Below, piece by piece: positions 12,190-22,912 of a stretch of DNA of 64,000 nt (positions within the stretch are counted from its first letter, which is position 1; every line of letters starts with the position of its first letter). Made by a program: the position numbers and the translations under genes. The stretch covers positions 13,848,696 through 13,912,695 of the forward strand of contig CM037871.1 in assembly GCA_021292105.1 (NCBI GenBank). Reading direction: 5' to 3'. This DNA is from Anadara kagoshimensis. Taxonomy: Eukaryota; Mollusca; Bivalvia; Arcoida; Arcidae. The notes under the pieces are model-generated. The model made no database searches. It was not told where the DNA came from and saw nothing but the letters and a program-made list of their open reading frames with translations.

Positions 12190-12760
12190 CTCTCATAAGA
12201 GCATTGTTTCTATGGAGGAAAAGTGGGCCCATTATTTCATCCCAGAGTCCAAACCACAGTCTATACAATAAAAACACCCTGGTTCACCTCCGACAAAGAA
12301 GACAGAGAAAGACTGTTCCATCATATGGAAAGGTTATGACCATGGTTAATTTAGATACTGATGGTATTCTGATGGTACATGTAGATTATTTCCAAAAGGG
12401 ACAAAAAATAAATGGCACATAATTTGTATTACTTTTGAGGCTGTTTCGAAAAAAATGTTCAAATCAAGTGTTGTGGAAAACTCAGTAAAGGTGTCTTGGT
12501 CCACTGACAAAATTCTACCATTGCCTTGACTGCAATTAACGATTGTGGTTTTAAATTTTAAATTGAGTGGCCAACGTTTTGCTTAAGCTTGCACGTCAGT
12601 CTTGCCATTTAAATTACTCATTTTTAAAGTTAGATGATGTGTTATATATTCATTGGTGGACTTTCTGAATTTTCAAGAAAATGAATTATTTAAAAGTTGC
12701 ATTGAGCTCCTTACACATCGCTGGCAAAACTGTATAGAGACCTATACTATGTTGTAAAAT
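12190..12760 (+). pseudogene. Decayed mariner-type transposase (C-terminal two thirds)
   Basis: Mariner transposases cut and paste DNA at TA sites with a DDD/E catalytic core. Three-frame reading gives the ordered mariner landmarks EEKWAHYFIPESKPQS (12210 on), KHPGSPPTKK, GKVMTMVNLDTDGILMVHVDY with QKGQKINGT (to 12422), GKLSKGVLVH (about 12477-12515), and near the C-terminus SCIELLTHRWQNCIE (about 12697-12742). Several frameshifts and stops separate these, for example between KHPGSPPTKK and GKVMT, so the gene is dead. The expected LVHxDNAP acidic motif is lost. The N-terminal helix-turn-helix and the TIRs were not found. It lies inside the long family B copy and is therefore a passenger there. 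Confidence 0.75.
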
Positions 12761-13329
12761 AATGCAATATTACCGTCAAAATTCAAACTACTACATATGA
12801 GGTTCACAACGTATTAATCAATATATGTTTTTAAGTAATGGTTGTGATTCTGCCTATTAAAGCAATATCATTCTAAAAGTTTGACGCATGATGACACGCA
12901 TAGTAATTTGGTATTTTGACATTGGCAACCATGGGTTCTACATACAATTTTGCAAGAACATGTGGCAAACTCTGTATAAAAGATTGTTCTGGAATGGGCT
13001 CTTTTTTGCATTTCAAGCACAAGTTTCGATTTTGACTGTTAATTCCACACCATGATCTGAATGAAGCAGTATTTCAGTATGGTTTTGGTTATGAACTCAA
13101 TTCATTAGTCATGTAGATTTATCAGTGTAGTATGCAAAAGGCACACATAATGAGCAAACACTTAACTGTAGCCACCACTTTATTTTTAGAAATTGTTTTA
13201 AGTTTGGTTCAAACATTTATAATTTAGTTAAGCCTTTTTCATTTTAATTTAACAACCTCAAGTCTGCAAGTTATGCTGAACAAAGTACCATCTTTTGCTA
13301 AAAGATGCAACTTAAATAACACTGAGAAA

Positions 13330-14150
13330 TTATATAACAATAAATTGAAACAGTCGCCATTTTATTATTGAATTATGGGTTCAAAAGCTCAAACTTTTAC
13401 TTGGCATCCGTCATTTTTGAAATTCAGCAAACTTGAAGTATGTCAAATTAAGCATGTTGCCAACTGTTACTAAAATTTGAAACCCCAAGTAACATTTTTT
13501 TGCATTGGTGCACTATAAATTTAAGTCGTTATTTTGTTTTTGGAATTATGGGTTCAAAAACTCAATATTAAACTGGTATCTGCCATTCGTGAATTTAGGA
13601 TCCTCAAATTATTTTAAATAAATCATGTTACCAACTTACTAAAATTTGAAACCCCTAGTAACATTTTTGCATTGGTACACCATTTATTTTAGCCGCCATT
13701 TTGTTTTTAGAATTATGGGTTCAAAAATTCAAAACTGACCTTGGTATCCACCATTTATGGATTCGGCATCCTTAAATTGTGTTAAGTAAATCATGTTACT
13801 AACTTTCACTCAAATTTGTCAACCCAAGTAACATTGTTTGCATTGTAACCATTAATTTTAGCCGCCATTTTGTTTTTGGAATTATGGGTTCAAAAACTCA
13901 AAATTGAGCTTGGTATCCACCATTTTTAAATTCAGCACACTCGAATTATGTTAAATAAATCATGTTACCAACTTTTACTAAAATTTGTCAACCCAAGTAA
14001 CATTTTTTGCATTGGTACACCATTAATTTTAGCCGCCATTTTGTTTTTGGAATTATGGGTTTAAAAACTCAAAATTGAGCTTGGTATCCGCCATTTTTGA
14101 ATTCAGCACCCTCGATTTTGTTAGAAAAGCATGTTACCAACTTTTACTAA
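13330..14150. repeat. ~170 bp minisatellite, five units
   Basis: The anchor ATTATGGGTTCAAAA recurs at 13372, 13545, 13712, 13881 and 14052, a period of 167-173 bp. Each unit carries GCCGCCATTTTGTTTTTGG, CTTGGTATCCACCATTTTT and CCAAGTAACATTTTTTGCAT. Units are diverged by substitution and small indels. No open frame is conserved through them. An inverted monomer occurs at 10.32-10.43 kb. Confidence 0.85.
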
Positions 14151-14905
14151 AAAATGCCGCTTCAAGTCACATTTTCTGAATTTGTTCCTAGTCTAAAGTA
14201 AATGTTTAAACTCAACCCTGTCTTCCAATCGCATACAACCGCCAAATTGCACGTAATGTTCAGTTGTACGATTTCACTGAGGTCAAATTAAAGTTCAATG
14301 CATCACTTTTCCAATCAGTGATCGGCTACCAAAGAAGCCATTTTGTTCATTGATCAAACATGACGCCCATTCAAGTGTCCAGTTAGATTTACGGATACAC
14401 GAACATAATATAGTCTGTAAAGGTGCGCTTAGAATAGCCACGTAAGTTCTCCTGTCTATAGGCGGAATATACAGTGAAACTTGTGGTACCGCCAATATGA
14501 AAACGGAGGACATTGGAGACATAAGACGATGATTTTGAGCGCTGCAGGACATTCAACACGATGATAATGTCAGGTAGGGACGGTTAGACCATGTATTTTG
14601 TTTATGTGTAAACTTTGTGAAACCAGACAAAGTGATTACTCGAAGTAATTCCGAGATTAGCGTGTATACAAGTCCAACTATGTTAACAGAATTATATTCT
14701 ATATCTGAATTGCATATGATCCGCACAAGTTGACGGTTGTCCTCTGATCTTCACACGTTTATTTTCACACAACTTATCCATTTTAAACTTCACAATATCA
14801 ATGACGGCACCTCAGTTTAAAAACTTGTGTGGTAGGATTTAACGTACCGCTTTGAATTCGTACCCATAATAAAGTAACCATTTCTTTACCAAATTATTTT
14901 TTTAG

Positions 14906-15720
14906 TAAATACAAATAAAATAAAAGCTACTATGCACAGGCATGTCGAAAGTTAAACACTGAGCTGCCTAACTCTGGACCCCTCGGCAACAGTTGTCCCT
15001 TGGACAACTCGGCAATTCATTTGGTCCTTCGGTACTTTGACTTATCCACAATGAGGCAGCTCATTCGATAATGACACGGCTTTAAGTTTAAGTTCAAGCT
15101 ATTTTTTAGATAAATAAATAATAAAAATAAATGACAAAAATGTAAATAAAATTAATCGCCAGGACGGTGGAGTACCTGATTATTTTCAGAATTTCCTGAA
15201 TCTTTTATTCCATTAATGGCATTAACATGGATCCAAAAAAAAATGGCCAACTGCCATCACAGTTCTTTTGATTAAATCACATCAGGTGTCAATACACAAC
15301 TTTTAACGCCTTTTGGTGCTCGAGAGTGTTGCTATAATCAGTAGCCCAACATGTGTTTCCCCCTTATTTTTCAGTCTTACTTTTAGTGTATTCTTGATGG
15401 ACCTTGCTATTTCCAAGAACATTCTATCAGTTACTGAGCTATGTCCATCTCCCACTCAGAAGTGAGACTCTAATCTAGGTATTGAGAGGCACTGATCTGT
15501 AACAGTAAGCTTGTGTTTTATCTATTTAGACAACTTAATCATCAAGGACCTTGGCTTCACAGTATAAAAATTACATTGTTAGCTCAACAAGTTTTTTTCA
15601 GGTACTCTGATTTCCTCAACCCTCTCAGAATTAAAACCTTCAGAATTTACCTCTTTTTTTATACCATAAGAATCTTGAGTGGGGTATTATGCAGTGTTAC
15701 TCAACTCATTCAGAAACCAC
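14906..15720. other. Interval without a recognisable gene
   Basis: AT-rich sequence beyond the truncated end of family B. The only structured item I see is a short perfect hairpin, GTTGTCC-CTT-GGACAAC, at 14992-15008. A minor open frame at 15513-15728 has no recognised motif. Confidence 0.5.
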
Positions 15721-15721
15721 T

Positions 15722-16010
15722 GCAGTAGCTCAATCATTGGACTGCTTGCTCCATATGTAGGAGGTTGTGGGTTCCAATCCCAGCCACCAGAAAATAGGTA
15801 CTGGCTGTTATTTTACTAAGAAATCAACGTTAAGAAATGAAGAGACCTTAAAAATTTATGTCCCGTGCCACGACAGGTGTGGTACATAAAAAAAGCTCAC
15901 CGCACCTGGCCCTGAGAACATCAAATTTATCTGCCACTTCACCAATAGCTGGTGATGTCTCAATATAAAAGACATGTAAAAACATTTCAATCAATCACTC
16001 AATTGATCCA
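15722..16010 (+). mobile_element. tRNA-derived SINE
   Basis: A tRNA-like head carries RNA polymerase III promoter boxes: an A-box-like TAGCTCAATCATTGG at 15726-15740 and a B box GGTTCCAATCC at 15770-15780, about 30 bp apart as in tRNA genes. The body follows (CCCGTGCCACGACAGG, CACCGCACCTGGCCC, TGGTGATGTCTCAATATAAA), ending in a CAATCAATCACTCAATTG-type short-repeat tail typical of SINEs mobilised by a LINE with a repetitive 3' end. No anticodon stem and no clear target duplication are visible. Transcription, if any, would be by Pol III from the + strand. Confidence 0.75.
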
Positions 16011-16176
16011 CTGATTCACAAAATATACAACTATTTTAAATCTGTCTGCATGGGTTTCATTTATTCATCTATTTGATCATGTTGATCACTGGTGAGTTTT
16101 TTAAATTTTTATGTACTTATTTATATAATTTAATCAGAATTTTTATTTCTTAAAATCTACTTCTATCCTGGAATAG

Positions 16177-16585
16177 AATGCGTTGCTTTGTGGTCCGTTT
16201 TAATTTTCTGTTGCAGCATTGATGGTTCATAGACTAAATCCACCTATCAATATACAGCTGGGTTGGATGTCAGCAATTTGACAGCCTGAAACAGGATCTT
16301 GAAGAATCTTGACTGGGAAGTAATTAAATATAAAACACCATTACTCCACCCCATCAAGATAAGTGATAGAATCTTAACGGGTATGAAGCATCAATACTCA
16401 ACTTCACCAACTCTTGGTACAAGTGAAAAAATCTTGTCTGGGAAGTAAAACATCATTTCTAGACTCCCATCATCTCAGAAATGACCATCTCAATATAAGT
16501 GAAAGAATCTTGACTTGGGTGTAAAACTGTTTTAATCTATTCCACCATTCCTGATTGTCTAGATACATGCCAGTATAATATAACT
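16177..16585 (+). repeat. Dispersed ~410 bp repeat, + copy
   Basis: The sequence from GCGTTGCTTTGTGGTCCG to GATACATGCCAGTATAATAT has a highly similar inverted copy at 63034-63450. Internally it contains several diverged ~65-80 bp subunits marked by AATCTTGACT/AATCTTGTCT and CAAGTGAAAAAATC words. The right end abuts a T15 run. No coding potential is conserved between the two copies. Confidence 0.75.
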
Positions 16586-16985
16586 GTTTTTTTTTTTTTT
16601 TTCTAAAGTCAAGAGTATTTTCACTTATATCAAGGCAGTTATATCGTAAATGGTGGAGGAAACTGGAGTGCCAAGAGAAAACCAAAGACCTTTGGAAAGC
16701 AAACCAACAACCTTTCTCACACTAAGATCTATTAAACCAACATGGCCTTAATCATTTAATGGGGTAATGGTTTCTTAGTAGTTAATACCTATGAAACGGA
16801 ACTTTGAATCTGGGACCTTCCCATACTAACAGAATGCTTTGGATTTGAGCTACCTGGTCCACTGTTAAGCACAATCCCCCACACCTTAATTTATTGATTG
16901 AATGAGTTTTCCTAGTACAGAATATTTCACTTATATCAAGACATCACCAGGTCTGTTTTAAACACTTGTCATTTTAACAGGCGAG
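16586..16985. other. Repeat debris, no gene
   Basis: Begins with a T run and TCACTTATATCAAGGCAG, followed by GGTGGAGGAAACTGGAGTGCC, a phrase widespread in animal repeats and seen again near 63.8 kb (GTGGAGGAAACCAGAGTACC). No gene is visible. Confidence 0.5.
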
Positions 16986-16989
16986 TACC

Positions 16990-17456
16990 AACCTAACCTG
17001 GACACCCCATGTACACAATATGTCATTTTGATATGTAAATGAAGGTCATGAGTTCAAAGGTCAAGGTCATAGATACAACAGAAAACCAAAATGGTTAACT
17101 ATCTGGAATTATCATTTTTTATACATACATATATATATTTGTATATAGGCATGTATATTGGATATTTGTAGGTATTTGTACAACATTCATTTTGAGATGT
17201 AAATGAAGGTCATGCGTTCATAGGCCATTATGGCATAGGTACAAAAAATATGTAAACTGTTAATTATCTGGAAAACTTTAAACTTTTTATAAAGGCATGT
17301 ATATTGGAATATTGTAGGTATTGATACAACGGTCATTTTGCTGTAAAGATGAAGGTCATTGATTTAAAGGTCAAGGTCACAGATGCAAAAGTATACTGAA
17401 ATGGTTAATTGTCTGGAAAACTTTTTGTACAGGCATGTGTATTGGAATACAGTAGG
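16990..17456 (+). repeat. Family E tandem repeat, about three units
   Basis: Units of roughly 150-170 bp share GGCATGTATATTGGAATATT, GTAGGTATTGATACAA, TTCATTTTGA.ATGTAAATGAAGGTCATG and TTCAAAGGTCAAGGTCA. The array is cut at 17456 by family B. The same family appears inverted at 28.56-28.88 and 33.82-33.90 kb and in + orientation at 47.04-47.52 kb. These units resemble core repeats of bivalve Helitron-like elements. Confidence 0.75.
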
Positions 17457-17539
17457 AATCCTCTAGATTGTTCCATTCTTTCCCGCGAAACACCTTAAGG
17501 TGTCGCCATACTAGTAAAGAATGGAACAATCTAGAAGAT
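17457..17539. repeat. Family B end junction with central TTAA
   Basis: The right-end arm (17457-17481) and the left-end arm (17515-17539) are inverted. Between them lies CGCGAAACACC-TTAA-GGTGTCGCC with TTAA at 17495-17498. This is what two elements integrated on either side of one TTAA would leave. The left arm belongs to a copy of which only the terminal ~38 bp remain. Confidence 0.7.
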
Positions 17540-18610
17540 TAGTGACGAATTCATTCGGAACATCCTCTGGATGTGAAATGATAAAGGCGACAACTTTTCC
17601 CTTTTTAGCAGCATATATTTGCACTTTTGGGAAAGTTGAGAAAAAAATTATAGATTTTGCTAAAAATTTCTGAGTTTATGGAGTCTAATGCGATATAGCT
17701 TTCTAAATAGATTAAAATTTTGGAAAAACTTAGGATCATACCGAATTTTAGGATCAAACATGCAAAAAATGGATTTTTCCAAAATAAAATCTGTTTGACA
17801 TTTGTTTAACCGACTCCCGCTCAATAACCGTTCATTTTACAAAAAAGTCGTCCTTTGACCGAAAAAAGTTTAAGATCTTATGGAAAAAACGGTATTTTTA
17901 TATTTTTTCTATGTTGTACACAAAATCCACAATAAGTGTTCAAAGTTGACCCTATCGCTTAAAATAAAAAATTCCGCATCTAAGCACGTGCACTCTGGAG
18001 GAAATTTTCGACACTGCATTCAGCCTCTTGAAACAGCTTGTGTGAAAACGCCACTTCAGGTATCAACTTGACAGTCGGTAAAAATATATTTTAAAGTATT
18101 AAGAAAATAACGGTATTTTTATATTTTTTCTATTTTATGTACAAAATTTATAGTAAATGTTTAAACTCAACCCTATCTTCCAATACACAAAAGTCCGCCA
18201 AATTGCACGTAACACAATCGTACGATTTCATTGTCTGACAAGGTCAAAGTTCAATGCATCATTTTTCCAATCAGCGAGCGGCATCACGAGATACCTGCCA
18301 AAGAAGCCATTTTGTTAATAGATCAAACATGACACCTATTAAACGTTTTCGATTAGATTTACGGGATACACTGAGATATAGTCTGTAAAGGTGCGCTTAG
18401 AATAGCCACATTAGTTCTCCGAGTCAACGGTGGAATATACGGTGATCACCCCGCAATAATTTGGAAACAGAATGACCACATGGGCTTCATCAGACAAGAA
18501 TTTTGAGCGCTGAGGACATTCACCATGATGATAATGTCAGGTTAGGATTGTTTTTGTTTATGTGCAAACTTTGTGAAACCAGACAAAATGATTACGCGAA
18601 GTAATTACAT
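17499..18610. mobile_element. Family B, third copy (3'-truncated)
   Basis: Starts GGTGTCGCCATACTAGT and continues with the same order of blocks as the long copy. These are TGACGAATTCATTCGGAACA, GGTATTTTTATATTTTTTCT (twice), CGCCAAATTGCACGTAA, GTCTGTAAAGGTGCGCTTAG and TTTGTGAAACCAGACAAA. Homology stops near 18610 after GAAGTAATTACATGATTAG. It lacks the minisatellite and the mariner passenger, which shows that these are secondary insertions or expansions in the long copy. No gene is recognised. Confidence 0.65.
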
Positions 18611-18654
18611 GATTAGAGTCCGAGATCGACAGCAAAACAAAGCTACTTTTCGGA

Positions 18655-19057
18655 CAATGGGCTATTCCATTTAATAAGTGCGCCCCCCTAAGGAAGGCAT
18701 CATGTAGGGGGAGGGGGTAAATAATTCTTATGGAGGGGAGGGGGTTGAAATGTCTATGTAGGGTGGGTTAGAAATTCTGAAAAACGCATGTGGTGGACAG
18801 ACGTGTACTATGCAGAGGGGTAAGGAAGGCACCTGTTATGGAGGGGGTTGAAATAGGGAAAATTTCTATGTAGGGGGTATAAATTCTCAAAAAAACTATA
18901 TGTAGGGGGGGGGTATGGATGACAGATGTGTACTATGCGAAGGGGGGTAAGGAAGGCACCTGTTATGGAGGGGGGGGGTTGAAATGGGAAAAATTTCAAT
19001 GTATGGGGGGTATAAATTCTCCAAAACTTTATGTAGGGGGGTAATGGATGATAGATG
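18655..19057 (+). repeat. G-rich ~130 bp satellite, first block
   Basis: Repeats of the pattern ATGTAGGGGGGGTAT..GGATGACAGATG, AAGGAAGGCACCTGTTATGGAGGGGG and TTGAAATGGGAAAAATT, with G runs of 5-9. The same family forms 44.66-46.2 kb. Here the array is split by the LTR element, and the next bases of the unit (CGATGTATAGAGGTAAGG) resume at 28537. Confidence 0.85.
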
Positions 19058-19061
19058 GATA

Positions 19062-19918
19062 TATGGCCAGGCCAACTGTGGGAATTAGCTAAGCCCGGCC
19101 ACAGACACGAATGTGCATGCCATTCCTAGGGAATGGTGCACTGGATTGCATCCATTTTAAAAGATGCAATGTATAACTATAATAATAATCACTAAGCCTC
19201 CTTTACATTTTCTGCTATCTCTTTATTCATGCAAGAGCTTGGTGTTTATGGACCTCACTGGTCCTCTCTGGACCTACCTGGTCCTATCTAATTTACATTC
19301 CAATATACATTTCTTATATATCCTGTATGTTGACAACCAGAAAACATGAAAAATGGTTCCAATAACAAACATTATCCTTTGATGTTCTTTTCAATGCGTA
19401 ATATTTTTGACACTTTCAAAGGGATAAATAAATAAGTAAATAAAACATAAATAATTCAGATTAATGTGATAATGCCTAAGGGCCATTACAATGCATGTTG
19501 ACACAATAGCTTCTACTCCTAAAATGCCCATTTATCATAAAATTACATAAGTTTATATTTGATTATTTTAAGGAAAACATACTTTGTTCTGACATGAGAT
19601 TTTACTAATTTCCTGCTTAATTGAGATTTACAAAATCAGACTAAAAGGATAACTAGACAGGTGTTTATAAATCTTAATTATGACCAAATAGAGACAGGCT
19701 AATTGACTCAAGTTCATACCTGACAGACTTATACCAATGAGTTGTTTTCATTGCTGATTAACGGAAATAAAACATTTAATTAAAAATAAATATCTGACAA
19801 TCTATATATCTAAAGTTTATATTAAAAATACTTATAATTTCTGACTTAAAATATTTTTTTATTCAAAATGTTGAAATATATTTTCATATTCAAAAATGTT
19901 GAAATTTAGTCTGTGATA
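19062..19918 (-). repeat. 3' LTR of the Gypsy element (left side)
   Basis: 857 bp, with about three differences from the right LTR. Immediately inside it lies the polypurine tract. The 8 bp stem ATTGCATC/GATGCAAT is at about 19144-19170. Confidence 0.95.
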
Positions 19919-19921
19919 TAT

Positions 19922-19934
19922 GCCCCTCCTCTCA
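19922..19934 (-). other. Polypurine tract of the Gypsy element
   Basis: On the minus strand GAGAGGAGGGGC lies three bases upstream of the 3' LTR start. It is a purine run that would prime plus-strand DNA synthesis. A perfect hairpin (19936-19954) lies just upstream of it. Confidence 0.8.
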
Positions 19935-19935
19935 A

Positions 19936-19954
19936 AAATTTCGTCCCGAAATTT
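19936..19954. other. Perfect hairpin beside the polypurine tract
   Basis: AAATTTCG-TCC-CGAAATTT: an 8 bp stem with a three-base loop, two bases from the purine tract on the element's internal side. Confidence 0.7.
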
Positions 19955-20739
19955 AATAAAAGATTATTTGAGAATACTTCTCACACTCACACATGCTTGG
20001 GCCCAAGTCTGCATACACACACACATACTAATATGGGACATGACAAAACTGTTGAGAGCATGACAACATATTGATAATTTTATATGTTTAATCCATTAAG
20101 AATTACTTGAATACCACGAGACAGCATGAAAATTATATCTAAAAATAAAAATAACTATATACATCAGTAATGAATTTAGTATGGAAACTAATTCATTGGA
20201 ACATTATAAAATTTTGCTACCAATGAGCTAAAATTCATTAAGGATCAATACAGATCAAAACGATCATTGACTGCAGATAATGTTCTGCTTGAAAATATTA
20301 TACCGGTATTATTTCAAGTTGTGAAAACTTAACCATAAACAAATTATGTAGAATCTAAGATATGAAAAATGTAAAAACAAATTTTACTGTTAAAATCAGT
20401 GTATGATAAACATACTAAATGCATTTAGGTCAAGTAACAACCTGTTGTAAATGCTATAACGAAAAATAAATATAACACAAATTATCAACAGTGCTATGTG
20501 GATACACAATTGACTTTGTATTCCATTCTATAAAAAAAATTAATAATCAGTTGACAATAAAATCACATATGATGCTACACATATACATACACTTGCAATG
20601 AAATTGATAAACAGAATCTTGAAACTGGAAAATGAAACTTGCAAAGTATTTCTATCCAACACATGCCAGTGTCTTAGAAATATATGACATAATATATTAT
20701 AATTAATGAAAATAAAATGTCTGGTATGAATCTGGTTTT

Positions 20740-21173
20740 CTCATTCCAACACTACTTAGGAAAAGTCCGTGTTAATGAAAAAAATTATGTATATAAAACA
20801 ATAAACACTAAATGTTATGACGGCTTTCAGTCCAACACTACTGTTTTTTGCAGTCCGTGTTTATGAAATTGATCACGATATGACTAAAATTGATATGACT
20901 AAAATTATGTGTGTGTTTGAACACCGTGGATTTCACTCCAACACTACAAATGTCACTTTGTCCGTGTTTATGAAATGGAACATGACATAAAAATAAATAA
21001 ATAATGAGGTGAATGCTACACCTTTTGTATTTCACTCCAACACTACAAATGATACTTTGTCCATGTTTATGAAATAACCAAATATTGACTAAAATTGAAG
21101 ATACTATTATTATGTTCTGTCTTTCAGTCCAACACTCTTCTGTACATACTGTACGAATCCATGTTTATGAAAG
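20740..21173 (-). repeat. Five tandem stem-loop units with covarying stems
   Basis: Units lie at 20740-20781, 20825-20868, 20931-20975, 21030-21074 and 21121-21173, spaced 86-106 bp. Each has, on the + strand, TTTCA..TCCAACACT - variable stem - (G)TCCRTGTTTATGAAA. The outer arms TTTCA/TGAAA and AACAC/GTGTT pair. The inner stem differs in sequence yet always pairs: ACTT/AAGT, ACTG/CAGT, ACAAA/TTTGT, ACAAA/TTTGT, then TTC-GTAC/GTAC-GAA. The single-stranded joints (TCC, TA) are kept. The sense RNA of the element is the minus strand, where the mirror structure forms. Confidence 0.75.
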
Positions 21174-22336
21174 TTGTAAAGATTCCAATAAACTATTTTG
21201 GAAAGACTTGTGATTGTAAAACAGGGAATACATCATGAAAAAGATTTATCACACCCATGTTGACTGTGTGAGGAGTCCACCATCCATATTTAATTAGCAT
21301 CTGTGTGTCAATCCATTGGGGTCCAATTGCCTTCCAGTCTATAGAGTGCTATCCAGCTTCCTCCAATCCTTGAAATCTTCCTTGAATAAATTGAGATGTT
21401 CACAGACATATTTTTTTAAATATTCCTTGAAATTTTACTGAATATGTAAACACTATTAAAATTATAATAGAACACTTAATTTTCACTAAGCCGAACAATT
21501 TGATATTTACATTTATTTTAACTATTGAGTAAACACTGAATATTAAGCACACTTTCAAACAATATAACTTAAACTCCACTTTTAAAACACTATAATATTG
21601 CTTAAATTCCACTTTTGAATCAACATTTCACAAACTACTATGCATCACGAAATTTCATTAAAATTTCACTAAATTTCACTAAAATTTCACTAAATTTCAC
21701 TTTTTTTTTATCAAAACTTCTTTTGTGTAATCCGGACTGCTGGCTGCTGAGACAGTATTGTCCTAAATGCGTTGGTTGGTCCTTCAGTTGTACTTGAGAA
21801 GATTTCCACTCTGCTGAGTCCACCATTCATCTTCACAACCATGTATAAAGTAACACATCTGGAATATACAACTGAACAAACATGCGACCCCTAACCTTAA
21901 CAAAATTATAGACTTTATTTATCTTAGAACTTAAACAGCGAATTTAAACCTTGCATTGATAAAGAGGGGGAAATTATATGATTCTTTAGTGAAAACATTG
22001 AAAATATATAATAATTGAATGGACCAAGGGGAAATTTACCTTTCCCTTAATCTAGAAACAAGAAATCCTTATCAAAAGCCAGATTCACTGTGCTGTGTAC
22101 AGGATAACTCCTGTATTGACTCGCAAGCACTCTAGTGATTCTGGTTACTTATAACTACCTATTCTAAAAAAAAAAAGAATGAAAGGTAAATTTTAAATGC
22201 AAAAAAAAAAAGATGAAAAAAAGAAATTGACCAAGGGAGACAATTTTTTTGTCATGCTGAATAACTCAGAAAAAAAAACAACTTATTGATGAGGCGTCCC
22301 CCAACAAATGTTAGTTAAGCACTATGATACAGTTAT

Positions 22337-22723
22337 TCAGTATGAGAAATCATTTGCCTTAGTACATGTATTTTTGTTACTTTTTAAAAGCTTGCTTAGA
22401 TCGACGGACTTGCCCAAGGAAAAAAGAACGAGTAGATTTGGGTACTGAGAAGATTTCAGCCATTGCAATTCCCCGTTTTTCTTTATGAATACAGAGAACA
22501 AATGCTCTCCATTTTCATATTTATAGCCATTAATAAATGTTGAATGACCCTCCATGTTTGTCAGAAATGGGAGATAATTTTCATTTTTACAAATTGATAA
22601 AAGTTCATCAGGTGTTTTTGCATTAAATATGGACTTTTCTGTGTAAGTTAGATAAAATTGATCTGAACAAAATTGTTTTATATATTTCCAAATATTATTT
22701 GACCCTGGCACCCACCCATACAC
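22337..22723 (-). other. Open frame 3' of pol in the Gypsy element, unknown
   Basis: A 128-codon frame on the element's sense strand. It is rich in aromatic and Asn/Lys residues (YGWVPGSNNIWKYIKQF, EHLFSVFIKKNGELQW) with no transmembrane segment and no zinc knuckle. It could be a relic of an extra 3' gene, a displaced structural gene or chance. I do not recognise it. Confidence 0.3.
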
Positions 22724-22912
22724 TTTGGTTTGTCACTAAGTTGAAACTCAAATTTAAGTTGTTCCCTATGTCTAGGTGAGTACACCTGTTTAATTGCAAT
22801 TATTCTAGTGCTTTCTTTTCATTATCTGAACGAGTTTCATTCAGCACATCACTGCCTGTATGTTGAGCTCTACTCAACTCATGTAAACTTGGGTTTACAT
22901 CTGCTTTGTGCA

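Larger units (their letters stand above)
9457..14905. mobile_element. Family B, long copy (5.4 kb, composite)
   Basis: The copy starts with the B left end at 9457, whose first ~105 bp are tandemly duplicated (restart at 9561). It ends around 14905, where sequence shared with the short copy (up to ACCAAATTATT) breaks off about 115 bp before the expected right end. Blocks at 9.46-10.17 kb and 14.16-14.65 kb also match the third copy at 17.5-18.6 kb. The middle holds an inverted repeat monomer, degenerate ~150 bp repeats (10.6-10.93 kb), a decayed mariner transposase and a 170 bp minisatellite. No B-encoded transposase is recognised. Superfamily unknown; TTAA at the end junction hints at a TTAA-targeting family. 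Confidence 0.55.
19919..22336 (-). other. Long non-coding 3' region of the Gypsy element
   Basis: About 2.4 kb lie between the last open frame and the 3' LTR, unusually long for this family. No protein is recognised. Structured elements are five tandem stem-loops (20740-21173), a perfect 8 bp hairpin next to the polypurine tract (19936-19954), and short repeats AAATTTCACTAAATTTCACT near 21.66-21.70 kb. Confidence 0.6.

Noticed and set aside
18808-18999. Pro-rich minus-strand frame, and similar frames at 62.4-62.9 kb.
   Set aside because: Antisense translation of G-run satellites.
20740-21173. Hammerhead ribozyme, known in bivalve satellites and retroelements.
   Set aside because: The CTGATGA and GAAAC core boxes are missing in both strands of the units, so the stem-loops are of another type.
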